A DNA stretch of 63,440 nucleotides from Methanoperedens sp049303315 (lineage in GTDB: Archaea > Halobacteriota > Methanosarcinia > Methanosarcinales > Methanoperedenaceae): assembly GCA_049303315.1 (NCBI GenBank), contig JBAQMZ010000052.1:1-63440 (forward strand), read 5' to 3'. This document shows, in pieces, positions 52,196 through 60,841 of this stretch. Below the pieces are notes generated by a model that was not told the DNA's origin, did not search any database, and saw nothing but the letters and a program-made list of their open reading frames with translations. The position numbers and the translations under genes were made by a program. The number at the start of each line of letters is the position of its first letter. Within the stretch, counting starts at the first letter, position 1.

Positions 52196-53101
52196 CTAAA
52201 TGTTTATCTCCATAAAAACTGCACAATGGTCGGATGCCTCCGTGCCCCTTTTACCAACTCCCGGGAACCTGGGCCCATTATATGCCTTGGCATAATTTGC
52301 AAGACCCCGCCGCTCGATTTTAGGGAGAGTCTTTGGGTTTTTCTTCGACAACGCCTTGGATAGAAGAATATAGTCAAACTGGTTTATCTCATGTTTAGCC
52401 TCCCAGTAATGAGTCCACTGCTCATTCTTTGGCAGGCGCGCTACAACATTCTCCACCATTGAACCACCAAGAATCGGCTTAAGGCATTCGGCATCAGGCG
52501 TGTCATTAAAATCTCCAAGTACGGCAAAATTTGCATTTTTTACATTGCTGCCAAAGCGTTCATGTATAATCTCGGCAATTCTGGTTGCCTGCCGCTCACG
52601 TTTCTCTGCTGTTTCCGGTACTCCGCCGAGCCTGGACTTGAGATGATTGACAAACAATGTCAAACTCTTATTTCCTTTTTTATCAAGGAGGATATCTGCT
52701 TCGAGGCAATCGCGGGAGAAAATCGGACCCTTTTCATCCTTATCAAACTGATGCGTCCGCACTTCGCCTATTTCAAGTTTACTGAGAATCCCGACATCGA
52801 TCTGCCGAGGATCGTTGCCATCAATAAGCATAGCATATGGATACTTTCTATTCAGGTAGTTGCTGTTGAACTGTTTTAAAGTCGCAAGGTTCTCCACTTC
52901 CTGCAGGCATATCACATCAGGGTTATTCTCAAGGATTACACGTGCAGTGTTTTTTCTCTGTCCCTCGTCAAATATCTGGAGTGCCGTCTTTTCTATACGC
53001 CATCCTTCTTTGATATATTTACTTTGGTCAACCTCTTTCCCCAGAAACTTATAGCGAAGAAAGAGGTTCTCTACGTTAAAAGTACCGATTTTTAACCCCA
53101 T
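52196..53101 (-). CDS. Endonuclease/exonuclease/phosphatase family protein
   Basis: The 301-aa protein has the EEP metal and active-site motifs: IGTFNVENLF (Asn8), ICLQEVENL (Glu), NHLKSR, GDFNDTPD and ASDHCAVF (Asp-His). The family includes DNases, RNA nucleases and phosphatases, and the specificity cannot be read from these. The start at Met in MGLKIGTFNV was preferred to a 36-codon upstream extension, because it puts the conserved first strand at the N-terminus and a TATA-like box lies upstream. Confidence 0.85.
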   Translation of the reverse strand: MGLKIGTFNVENLFLRYKFLGKEVDQSKYIKEGWRIEKTALQIFDEGQRKNTARVILENNPDVICLQEVENLATLKQFNSNYLNRKYPYAMLIDGNDPRQIDVGILSKLEIGEVRTHQFDKDEKGPIFSRDCLEADILLDKKGNKSLTLFVNHLKSRLGGVPETAEKRERQATRIAEIIHERFGSNVKNANFAVLGDFNDTPDAECLKPILGGSMVENVVARLPKNEQWTHYWEAKHEINQFDYILLSKALSKKNPKTLPKIERRGLANYAKAYNGPRFPGVGKRGTEASDHCAVFMEINI

Positions 53102-53327
53102 GATATAACACCAAACTATAATAGGACGTAGTAATTGAAATATCTTTGTATTATCTTCAATAGCTATGTTTTTATTGAAAACATATTTTTCAATATAGTA
53201 CTGATTCAATCATAATGAAGGTATAAATAACAAATAAGTCATAAGTGACCTCAATAAATCAGGAAAATTAATGTTGGTATATCCGGTTAAAACCATCTAT
53301 TATATTAAAAATCAAGGATAAGATACA

Positions 53328-54836
53328 ATGGAACCTTACTTTCACCTCAAAGGCAGCTTCAAAACAAGCGCCGGCGCCGAAGCCGCCCGCGCCGATATAG
53401 AAAAGTTCATCGAAGAAGCAAAAGCAACCATCCTGCAAAAAGGCGTACCGGCAGGAAGAGGGGCTAAAATCATTGGTTGGGACGTCAGGGATAACAGTAT
53501 CTTTTTTGACATCGAATCTGACCGCTACCTGCGCGCCCACGATGCGTTCATCCGCCTCCGCAAGCCGCTTGCAGGAGTGCTTGGCAAAGGATACAAAATC
53601 GGAATAAGAGGCGCTGAAGTGGAAGAATTCATTGTCAAGCTGCCTTCTGAACAGGCTCTGCGCCAGCACAAAATACCTCATGTAAAGGCAATCGACTTTG
53701 ATGACGGCACGATTACGCTCTCACTCGATGTCGGCGAGGCAGAGCTTGAGAACAAGGTCCCGGACAGGATTATCTCACTCATCGAGGACAAAATCGCAGC
53801 GCAGGGTTTTGGCGGCAAAGCCGAACACTGGAGCCTTCTCTGGGAAAGCCCCAAAAAAGAGATGAAATTCACAGCCGACCCGACCGTGGAAGCAGAGAAG
53901 CGCGGCTGGATAAAGCGCGGCGCAAGCCGGGGGCAGTGGATACACGGACCGCAGATGACCCGCATTTTCAGGGCGTTTGAAGAGATAGTGCTGGAAGAAG
54001 TAATCAAGCCTCTCGGATACGTGGAAATGATATTCCCCAAACTCGATACATGGGACGTGCTCAAGCACTCCGGGCATGCAAAGGGTGTGTATCCTGAGAT
54101 ATACTACATATGCCCGCCGAAGACACGAGACCCTCTTTTTTGGGAAGAAGTAATTGATCACTATAAGGTCACACTCGAAGTCCCTCTTGACCTGATTTCG
54201 GAGAAAATCGATAAACCCATCGGAGCCATGTGCTATGCCCAGTGCCCTTCGTTTTGGCCTTTCATGCAGGGGAAAACAATCGCGGACGACTCGTTCCCGA
54301 TAACAGTGTTTGACCGCTCCGGCACATCGCACAGGTACGAGAGCGGCGGCATACACGGTATGGAAAGGGTTGATGAATTCCACAGGATTGAGCTTGTTTT
54401 CATTGGCACGCCTGAACAAATACTTGACCACTCAAAGAAGATGCAGGAGTGCTATAAGCATGTATTCAACGACATTCTTGACCTTGAATGGAGGATGGCA
54501 TGGGTCACGCCGTGGTTCATGGCGCAGGAAGGATTGACAGGGCTTGCGGGGCAAAAGGAAGTGGGCACCATCGATTTTGAGGCGCCGCTGCCCTACCGCG
54601 GGAAAGACGGCGAGTGGCTTGAGTTCCAGAACCTGAGCGTGAACGGTGATAAATATCCCAAAGGCTTTAACGTGAAATCGCAGTCAGGAAAGGAAGTATG
54701 GAGCGGCTGCTCCGGTATCGGGCTTGAAAGATGGGCAAGCACCTTCCTTGCACAGAAAGGGTTTGAGCAAAGGGACTGGCCGGATAAGTTCACTGAGAAA
54801 GTAGGGGAGATGCCGAAAGGGATAAGGTTTATGTGA
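53328..54836 (+). CDS. serS: Seryl-tRNA synthetase, methanogen type (type 2)
   Basis: The 502-aa class II synthetase charges tRNA-Ser. It is of the rare type restricted mainly to methanogenic and related archaea. It has a distinctive N-terminal domain (MEPYFHLKGSFKTSAGAEAA), then GQWIHGPQMTRIFRAFEEIVL, CYAQCPSFWPFM with zinc-ligand cysteines, and the C-terminal WSGCSGIGLERW. This is a strong lineage marker for the window. Confidence 0.95.
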   Translation: MEPYFHLKGSFKTSAGAEAARADIEKFIEEAKATILQKGVPAGRGAKIIGWDVRDNSIFFDIESDRYLRAHDAFIRLRKPLAGVLGKGYKIGIRGAEVEEFIVKLPSEQALRQHKIPHVKAIDFDDGTITLSLDVGEAELENKVPDRIISLIEDKIAAQGFGGKAEHWSLLWESPKKEMKFTADPTVEAEKRGWIKRGASRGQWIHGPQMTRIFRAFEEIVLEEVIKPLGYVEMIFPKLDTWDVLKHSGHAKGVYPEIYYICPPKTRDPLFWEEVIDHYKVTLEVPLDLISEKIDKPIGAMCYAQCPSFWPFMQGKTIADDSFPITVFDRSGTSHRYESGGIHGMERVDEFHRIELVFIGTPEQILDHSKKMQECYKHVFNDILDLEWRMAWVTPWFMAQEGLTGLAGQKEVGTIDFEAPLPYRGKDGEWLEFQNLSVNGDKYPKGFNVKSQSGKEVWSGCSGIGLERWASTFLAQKGFEQRDWPDKFTEKVGEMPKGIRFM

Positions 54837-54902
54837 AACAAAGGGGATAAAGGAAAAAGCCGGAAGATAGAGATGTTGAGGGCGGAAGCGTTCAGCGCAG
54901 GC

Positions 54903-55028
54903 TCATCTTTCCCCATATACATAGATATCCACATTTTCAGATGAATCAGCTATGCCCCAGTGAACTGGTTTTTTAAGCATATGCAGAGCCGTATTCTCTT
55001 CTTTCTGTTTACGATTATTTTCTTCCAT
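54903..55028 (-). CDS. 41-aa mini-protein behind the acdB 3' remnant
   Basis: The product starts MEENNRKQKEENTALHMLKK and ends in VDIYVYGER. Its ATG at 55028 follows GGAGTGAT, whose TGA is the stop of the acdB-like remnant just upstream. The strong binding site and position suggest it once followed an acdB-type gene directly. No family known. Confidence 0.5.
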   Translation of the reverse strand: MEENNRKQKEENTALHMLKKPVHWGIADSSENVDIYVYGER

Positions 55029-55033
55029 ATATA

Positions 55034-55114
55034 TCACTCCACCATCGCCCTTGCATACACAGCAACCGCCCCGCTCTCAACCACATGATTTGCACTCCGC
55101 ACAATGTTTTTCAT
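55034..55114 (-). pseudogene. Displaced acdB 3' end fused to a short new start
   Basis: The last 16 codons (VVESGAVAVYARAMVE) match the end of AcdB (VGESGAVAVDARAMVE). The 48 bases 55038-55085 align to 55469-55516 with about five differences, and the remnant has its own stop TGA. The frame also has an ATG at 55114 with GGAGTGG seven bases upstream, giving a 26-aa chimeric frame whose first ten residues (MKNIVRSANH) come from another gene, probably the one after the antitoxin. Whether it is translated is unknown. Confidence 0.7.
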
Positions 55115-55150
55115 TCTTTCCACTCCCTATCTGAACTTTTCAACGCAAAA

Positions 55151-55441
55151 TTATACCGCTTCAGCAAGATGTTCATGAATAAGTTCAGATGCTAGATAAT
55201 TCGGATTAACTCCTTTTCTCCGGGCACGTTCCTGAAGGGTTTCTGCGGTATTCTTATCAAGTTCTATCAAATAATGCCTTTTTTGAAGGTCAACCTTCAT
55301 ATCAACTTCTTCCAGTACCTCCATAAATTCAGCACTGTCGTGTGTATCCCAGAATTCAGCAGCTTCTTCCAATGTTTTGAATTCCTCGGGCAATTGTTTA
55401 ACATTTTTTGGCATTGTAGAGCCTCTTTTCTTTATAGCCAT
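55151..55441 (-). CDS. CopG-type antitoxin without an intact toxin
   Basis: The 96-aa product has the CopG-antitoxin pattern EEFKTLEEAAEFWDTHDSAEF, then a ribbon-helix-helix-like C-terminal half (YLIELDKNTAETLQERARRKG, NPNYLASELIHEHL). The nine-codon shorter start at 55414 is an alternative. No full toxin frame lies beside it. Immediately downstream is the truncated frame fused to the acdB remnant, which may be what is left of the toxin. Confidence 0.75.
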   Translation of the reverse strand: MAIKKRGSTMPKNVKQLPEEFKTLEEAAEFWDTHDSAEFMEVLEEVDMKVDLQKRHYLIELDKNTAETLQERARRKGVNPNYLASELIHEHLAEAV

Positions 55442-55461
55442 ATCCTTGCCGATAAATGAAA

Positions 55462-56112
55462 TTATTCTTCCACCATCGCCCTCGCATCCACCGCAACCGC
55501 CCCGCTCTCGCCCACAATCAGCGGGTTAATATCAAGCTCGATGATTTTTTCCTTTTCAGCCATATCCGAAACCGAGACAAGCACCCTCGCGATAGCATCA
55601 ACATCCGCAGGCATTCTTCCCCGGATTCCTTTTAGTATCGGGTGGCCCTTAATCTCCGAAATCATATCAAGCGCATCGCTTTTATTGATAGGCACAACCC
55701 TGAATGAAACATCCTTGTAAACCTCCACAAAAATCCCGCCAAGCCCGAACATCAGCGCATGGCCGAACTGTGCGTCCTTTTTTAAACCCACGATAATCTC
55801 ATGACCCGGTGGAGCCATTTGCTGCACCAGGATTCCCTCGATATTTGCATTCGGCGCTGCTTTCTTGATTCGTGCCATGATTTCGGCATATGTTGTTTTT
55901 ACATCATCCTCTTTCACATTCAGAACCACGCCGCCAACATCGCTCTTGTGCGGAATTTCAGGCGAAGAAATCTTCATGGCGACAGGCATTCCAAGCTCCA
56001 TCGCAATATCAAAAGCCTCATCCGCGCTCCCTGCGATACGTTCCTCCGTCACAGGAACTCCGTATTTTGCAAGAAGCTTTTTTGCCTCATGCTCGGTAAG
56101 AATTTTTGTCAT
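55462..56112 (-). CDS. acdB: ADP-forming acyl-/acetyl-CoA synthetase, beta (ATP-grasp) subunit
   Basis: The 216-aa ATP-grasp subunit takes phosphate from the alpha subunit and makes ATP from ADP. It has LLAKYGVPVTEE, VAMKISSPEIPHKSDVGGVV and the C-terminal ELDINPLIV. It is short, as usual for the separate beta subunit. It overlaps acdA by 4 bases. Its last 48 bases recur at 55038-55085 behind a CopG-type antitoxin gene. Confidence 0.93.
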   Translation of the reverse strand: MTKILTEHEAKKLLAKYGVPVTEERIAGSADEAFDIAMELGMPVAMKISSPEIPHKSDVGGVVLNVKEDDVKTTYAEIMARIKKAAPNANIEGILVQQMAPPGHEIIVGLKKDAQFGHALMFGLGGIFVEVYKDVSFRVVPINKSDALDMISEIKGHPILKGIRGRMPADVDAIARVLVSVSDMAEKEKIIELDINPLIVGESGAVAVDARAMVEE

Positions 56113-57485
56113 TTGCTATCTCCTGCTCTTATTTTAACCGTTTCAAGGAACTCCCTGTGCCTGATAAGCGCAGCCAGCGCTTTCACAGCCCGTTCCGGCA
56201 CTGAGTAGTTTGGCAGGCAGCCGCTCTTCAGGATATCAACACCTTCTTCTGTTCCTTTCCCCCCCATCCAGCATGCGATTACCGGTTTCGGGCATTTTCG
56301 TTTTATCTCGACCACTGCTTCGGCAGGCGGTATCGCGTTTGACATCAGGGTATGCACATAGATTACGATTAACGCATCCACATTCCGGTCTTTGAGAAGC
56401 GCTTTGATTACCTCGCTGTAAATAGTGAAAGAAACAGTACCTGCGGTATCGACAGGATTTGAAGCGGATGCAAATCCCGGTATTACTTTTTTTATCTGCT
56501 CTTTAGTTTCTTCAGCCAGGTCAACTATATTGAGACCATGCCTTTCGCACTCATCTGTCGCTACGATTGAAGCCCCGCCGCCATTTGAAAGTATCGCGAC
56601 ATTATTCCCTTTCGGGAGCGGCTGGCATGAGAACGCAAGCGCAGCGTCGAATACCTCATCGATCGTATCAACCCGCAGTATTCCCGCCTGCCTGAAAGCC
56701 GCTGAATAAACCTCATCCGAGCCTGCGATTGAACCTGTGTGCGAGAAAACCGCTTTTGCACCTCTTTTTGACCTTCCTGTCTTTATGGCGATAATCGGTT
56801 TCTTGGTGCGCCGGGCTGCTTCCATGAACATCCTCCCGCGCTTAATCCCTTCCGCATACATGGCTATGACGCCAGTCATTGGGTCTTTATCAAGGTATTC
56901 TATCAGGTCAACATCATCTGTATCCGCCTTGTTTCCTGTACTTATCACTTTGCAGAGGCCAAGCCCCATATCTATCGTCCAGTCGGCTATCGCAAGACCT
57001 AGGGTTCCGCTTTGCGTAATGAAAGAAATCAGACCCGGGCTCGGAAGCCTCCCTATAACGCTGGCATTGAGGTGTGCAGGTTCATTGACGATGCCAAGTG
57101 TATTCGGTCCTATCATGCGCATGCCGTACTTTTTTACAATGGATAAGAGTTTTTGTTCAAGTTCTAAACCTGCATTCCCCGTCTCGCTAAACCCCGCGCT
57201 CACCACGATAAGCCCCTTTACGCCTTTTTTCCCACACTCCTCAACTACATTAAGGACAAGCTGCACGGGTACTGCTATTACTGCCATCGTGACTTCATAA
57301 GGAATATCAAGGACAGAAGGATATGAAGTCACCCCCTGCACCTTCTTTTCAGTGGGATTTACAGGGAATACCTGTCCTTTAAAACCGCTCAATATATTCT
57401 TGAGTATTCGTCCTCCCCACTTTGTATCGTTGTTGGAAGCACCGATTACGGCTATTGATTCCGGCTCGAATATCGAAGATAGCAT
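56109..57485 (-). CDS. acdA: ADP-forming acyl-/acetyl-CoA synthetase, alpha subunit
   Basis: The 458-aa subunit binds CoA and carries the phosphohistidine that relays phosphate to the beta subunit. It has the CoA-binding Rossmann IAVIGASNNDTKWGGRI, MIGPNTLGIVN, and FSHTGSIAGSDEVY with the phospho-His candidate in SHTGS. It starts 4 bases after the GDH stop. It makes ATP from acyl-CoA produced from amino acids or acetyl-CoA. Confidence 0.94.
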   Translation of the reverse strand: MLSSIFEPESIAVIGASNNDTKWGGRILKNILSGFKGQVFPVNPTEKKVQGVTSYPSVLDIPYEVTMAVIAVPVQLVLNVVEECGKKGVKGLIVVSAGFSETGNAGLELEQKLLSIVKKYGMRMIGPNTLGIVNEPAHLNASVIGRLPSPGLISFITQSGTLGLAIADWTIDMGLGLCKVISTGNKADTDDVDLIEYLDKDPMTGVIAMYAEGIKRGRMFMEAARRTKKPIIAIKTGRSKRGAKAVFSHTGSIAGSDEVYSAAFRQAGILRVDTIDEVFDAALAFSCQPLPKGNNVAILSNGGGASIVATDECERHGLNIVDLAEETKEQIKKVIPGFASASNPVDTAGTVSFTIYSEVIKALLKDRNVDALIVIYVHTLMSNAIPPAEAVVEIKRKCPKPVIACWMGGKGTEEGVDILKSGCLPNYSVPERAVKALAALIRHREFLETVKIRAGDSK

Positions 57486-57489
57486 TTTA

Positions 57490-58599
57490 TTATATCCATT
57501 CCCTGTATTTCATTGCCCGCATTACCCTTTGTTTTGCAATACCGATTGCGGTTTCCCTGGGATAAGTTTTTTCACTGTATACTTTGTCAAGAATCTCTTT
57601 AGTGTTCCTGTCAATTGTGCTTTTTATCCGTTCAAACGCTGACGTCTCCGTGCCTCCGTGGTATTCGACAGACGCCGTTATCACTCCACCGGCATTTGCC
57701 ACAAAATCGGGGACGACAAGGATTCCCCTGTCATGAAGCATCTTTTCTGCATTTTCAGTGACCGGGATATTTGCCCCTTCGATGACTAATTTTGCATCCA
57801 GAACGTCCGAGTTTGCTTCATTTATCACATCAGGACGCGCCGCCGGGATGAAAATATCGGTGGTTACCATCAACAGGTCTGTGGTTTTTAAAACTTCCCC
57901 GTCTTTATAATTTGTAACCGAACCTGTGGTTTCCTTTATCCGTATTAATTCTTCCACGTCCAAACCTTTCGGATTATGAATTGTACCTTTTGAATCGCTT
58001 GCAGCTACGAGTATTACGCCTTTTTCTGAAAGAAAACGTGCAGCGGGTTTTCCCACGTTCCCGAACCCTTCGATAGTGAGCCGCGCCCCGTTTAAGTCAA
58101 GATTGATATAATCCTTTGCTATATCAGCGCACACAGCAACTCCGTATCCGGTAGCGCCTATTTCATCAAGCGGAATCCCGCCCAGCTCTCTCGGGAGCCC
58201 CACGGCGCGCACCGTTTCATCATAGATATAAGCCATGCAGGCTTCATCGGTGCCCATATCGGGACCGGGGATATATTCCAGCAGGTTTTTTATTCCGCGG
58301 GCAAAAGTCCTGATTATCTGTTCCTTGTTTACGGTTTTCGGGTCGGCTATAATCCCGGATTTCCCGCCGCCGTGAGGAAGACCAGCCATGACGTTTTTAT
58401 AAGTCATGGCACGGGCAAGCCTCCGGACTTCGGTCGTGGTCACGTCAGGCGCCATGCGCACTCCCCCGATAGCAGGTCCAGCAGCTACATTATCCACCAC
58501 AACAATAGCTTTCATTCCTGTCCTGGGTTCGTAGAGATGGACAATTTTTTCCGGACCGATTTCATCAGTAAATTCGAATATTTTTTCAGTAATTTCCAT
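57490..58599 (-). CDS. Glutamate/leucine dehydrogenase family
   Basis: The 369-aa protein catalyses reversible oxidative deamination with NAD(P). Motifs: AAGPAIGGVRMAP, LPHGGGKSGII (catalytic Lys), PGPDMGTDEACM, the Rossmann GFGNVGKPAARFL, and NAGGVITASVEY near the end. It is shorter than hexameric GDH (about 415-450), nearer the leucine/valine dehydrogenase length, so the substrate may be a branched amino acid. It leads an operon with acdA-acdB, consistent with amino-acid oxidation. Confidence 0.9.
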   Translation of the reverse strand: MEITEKIFEFTDEIGPEKIVHLYEPRTGMKAIVVVDNVAAGPAIGGVRMAPDVTTTEVRRLARAMTYKNVMAGLPHGGGKSGIIADPKTVNKEQIIRTFARGIKNLLEYIPGPDMGTDEACMAYIYDETVRAVGLPRELGGIPLDEIGATGYGVAVCADIAKDYINLDLNGARLTIEGFGNVGKPAARFLSEKGVILVAASDSKGTIHNPKGLDVEELIRIKETTGSVTNYKDGEVLKTTDLLMVTTDIFIPAARPDVINEANSDVLDAKLVIEGANIPVTENAEKMLHDRGILVVPDFVANAGGVITASVEYHGGTETSAFERIKSTIDRNTKEILDKVYSEKTYPRETAIGIAKQRVMRAMKYREWI

Positions 58600-58645
58600 C
58601 GATTTCCTCTCCCGGTTAATAATGTAATTTTGTTTGGTTAGTAAA

Positions 58646-59650
58646 TTAAGATTGTGGTATCCGGTCAGCCAACCCTAAATCCCTCTTGATTCTGACTATT
58701 TCTTCGTCATCCGGTTTTCTTGGGAAATTATATATCTTTGAGAAAGTTTCATTAGCCATTGGGCGGTTGCAGTCAGGACAGCCTGAAGTCTGGAACGCCT
58801 TTCCATTCTCAATGGCCTCAAGAATCACATCGTATTTCACTCCAAAATCAATGAGAAAGCCGTTTTCGAATTGCATACCAGAAAAGATGGCAAATCCTTC
58901 CAGAATCAGATGCAGCGCAAGCTGTACAGTGCGGTAATGTTTGATAACGCTATCTTCGGTTTTATCCCGGAAATTGCCCCGGGAACCCGGAATATAGGTA
59001 TATGAAAAAAGCGCGATGTTCACATTATCCCTGTGTAATTCCGAAATTATCCTTACAGCATCCTCATCGCTCTCACCAAGACCGAGCATGAGATGTGTTC
59101 CTACTTTTCCAAATATGCGGGCTGCGCGTTTCAACCCGTCCACATGGCGTTCCCATGAATAAGGTCCGTCCGCGCTTTTTCCTTTTATTTTGTCAAATAA
59201 TTCAGGCGTACAGGCGTCAAGAGGTATAACAAGTTCATCAACGCCAATTTTTTTTAATTCTTCATATCGCACCGAGCTTAGCGGAAAAACCGAGAGTGAT
59301 ATTGGAATCCGGCTTTCACTTCGGATACTTTCGATTAAATAAACGGTATCCTCCCACCACGTATCATAAAGCGCTGTCTGGATGCAGGCGCGGGCAAGGT
59401 AGCCTCGCTCGTAAGCCATCCCGAGGCGCATGACAACAGCCTCAAGGTCGGCAGGTACATACATGCCGCGGGCAATGTGGGTCATGTCTGCTGATGAGCC
59501 TTTTGCCTGGGCGCAAAACCGGCAGTTCGCCTCGCAGCGTTTTTCGGTATAAATCTGAAGGTAAGCAGTCGTGGGCGGCGTATCCATCTGCACAAGCTCA
59601 AGTCCCAGGACGCCCAAAGTTCCCATCGAAGCTCTGACTTTCTTAACCAT
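58646..59650 (-). CDS. BATS-type radical SAM protein (biotin-synthase-like)
   Basis: The 334-aa protein has the CX3CX2C cluster (CEANCRFCAQ) in a biotin-synthase-like setting, LVIPLDACTPELFDKIKG, a THLMLGLGESDEDAV loop, and two C-terminal cysteines in CPDCNRPM. Known relatives include biotin synthase, HydE and PylB, and the archaeal lipoyl synthase LipS; which one applies is not decided here. The start at 59650 was chosen because a TATA-like box at about 59674-59683 makes a leaderless mRNA. It is divergent from the phosphoesterase gene. Confidence 0.75.
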   Translation of the reverse strand: MVKKVRASMGTLGVLGLELVQMDTPPTTAYLQIYTEKRCEANCRFCAQAKGSSADMTHIARGMYVPADLEAVVMRLGMAYERGYLARACIQTALYDTWWEDTVYLIESIRSESRIPISLSVFPLSSVRYEELKKIGVDELVIPLDACTPELFDKIKGKSADGPYSWERHVDGLKRAARIFGKVGTHLMLGLGESDEDAVRIISELHRDNVNIALFSYTYIPGSRGNFRDKTEDSVIKHYRTVQLALHLILEGFAIFSGMQFENGFLIDFGVKYDVILEAIENGKAFQTSGCPDCNRPMANETFSKIYNFPRKPDDEEIVRIKRDLGLADRIPQS

Positions 59651-59689
59651 ACAAACAGCTATTTGGGAAATCATAATATATCTATTAAT

Positions 59690-60367
59690 ATGCTTGTCGG
59701 ATTGATTGCGGATGTTCACTCCAACGCCGTTGCGCTAAAAGCCGTTCTTTCCGCGCTCGAAGACTATGGCGTTGAAAGAATATTGCATGCTGGCGACATT
59801 GTTGGTTATAATCCTTATCCCGATGAAACAATCGAATTGTTCAAAATGAATAACATAATTTCCATTCCCGGAAACCATGACAGGGCATTAATTACCGGAG
59901 ATACTTCCGGGTTTAATCCATATGCAAAGGCAGCGCTTGAATGGACGAGGGAAGTGGTGTTGCCTGATACTTATGGTTACATTAAAGGGCTAAAAAATAT
60001 TGAATCCATTACCGTTGATGAAAAAAGGATTGTCCTTGTTCATGGAAGCCCGTACGATATTGATGAATATGTTTACCCTGGGAATGTATCGCCCGGTTTG
60101 CTATCTGCCGCAAATGCCGATATTCTGGTCATGGGTCATACCCATATCCAGTTTAAAAAAGAATATCCTGAAGGCATAATAGTAAATCCCGGCTCTGTCG
60201 GGCAGCCAAGGGATGGGAATCCGGATTCTGCATTTGCAGTTCTTGATACCGAATCAGGAAAAATCGAACTTAAAAGAATAAGTTATGATATTGAAAAAGT
60301 AATTGGAGATATGCTTGCCGCACATCTTCCTGAAAAACTCGCTTTGCGGTTAAGAGTTGGGCTTTAG
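59690..60367 (+). CDS. Calcineurin-like phosphoesterase
   Basis: The 225-aa protein has LIADVHSN (5-12), HAGDIVGYNPYP, PGNHDRALI, LVHGSPYD and MGHTHIQF, all metal-binding motifs of MJ0936/YfcE-type phosphoesterases. The ATG at 59690 puts the first metal motif at the N-terminus. It is divergent from the radical SAM gene (39 bases). Its end overlaps the ferredoxin end by 4 bases. Confidence 0.9.
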   Translation: MLVGLIADVHSNAVALKAVLSALEDYGVERILHAGDIVGYNPYPDETIELFKMNNIISIPGNHDRALITGDTSGFNPYAKAALEWTREVVLPDTYGYIKGLKNIESITVDEKRIVLVHGSPYDIDEYVYPGNVSPGLLSAANADILVMGHTHIQFKKEYPEGIIVNPGSVGQPRDGNPDSAFAVLDTESGKIELKRISYDIEKVIGDMLAAHLPEKLALRLRVGL

Positions 60368-60573
60368 CACGAACTGTGTTTTATGGCTTTTGTGGGACAC
60401 GCATCCACACATGCGCAGCATTCGATGCAGTCAGCCACTCGCGTCGCTTTTGATTTGCCGTCCACGAGCTCAAAAACGTTTGTCGGGCAGACATTCACGC
60501 ATTCCCCATCACCCGTGCATTTGTCTTCATCAATTTCAATCGTTACGGTGGCTTCATATTTTTTTACTGCCAT
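60364..60573 (-). CDS. Two-cluster ferredoxin with an Asp ligand in cluster I
   Basis: The 69-aa ferredoxin has a complete second motif CIECCACVDACP (CX2CX2CX3CP). In the first, CTGDGECVNVCP, the second ligand position is Asp22 (CX2DX2CX3CP). That is the arrangement of Pyrococcus-type ferredoxins with a readily convertible [3Fe-4S]/[4Fe-4S] cluster. GGAG precedes the ATG. It may be the electron partner of AOR and other ferredoxin enzymes of this genome. Confidence 0.9.
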   Translation of the reverse strand: MAVKKYEATVTIEIDEDKCTGDGECVNVCPTNVFELVDGKSKATRVADCIECCACVDACPTKAIKHSSC

Positions 60574-60699
60574 GATTTTTTTTCTCCTATAATCGGTTAG
60601 TGTTTTTATTGCAGATTAAAGGTTTTGGTTAATGTTGAATAATATTATGGTTCCAGAGTTAAACATATTTGCCGAAGGTGAGTTAGACAAAAAATCAAC

Positions 60700-60718
60700 T
60701 ACCGAGGAATCCTCGGTA
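60700..60718. promoter_or_regulatory. Perfect 19-bp palindrome upstream of the PLD-like gene
   Basis: TACCGAGGA and TCCTCGGTA flank a single A. It lies 127 bases after the ferredoxin start (which reads away) and 124 bases before the PLD-like start, and could be an operator for the latter. Confidence 0.5.
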
Positions 60719-60841
60719 ATTGCCTCTGATGGAAAAATTATAAAACAACAGAGATATACCCTCATGTAAGTTACAAGGCTATGGGGAAAATTATAAGTCC
60801 CTTTGGATACTATGGATTTTAAAGAAATTAAGAGGGAACAT

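Noticed and set aside
54837..54902. Terminator hairpin after serS
   Set aside because: No T-run or clear stem follows the stop.
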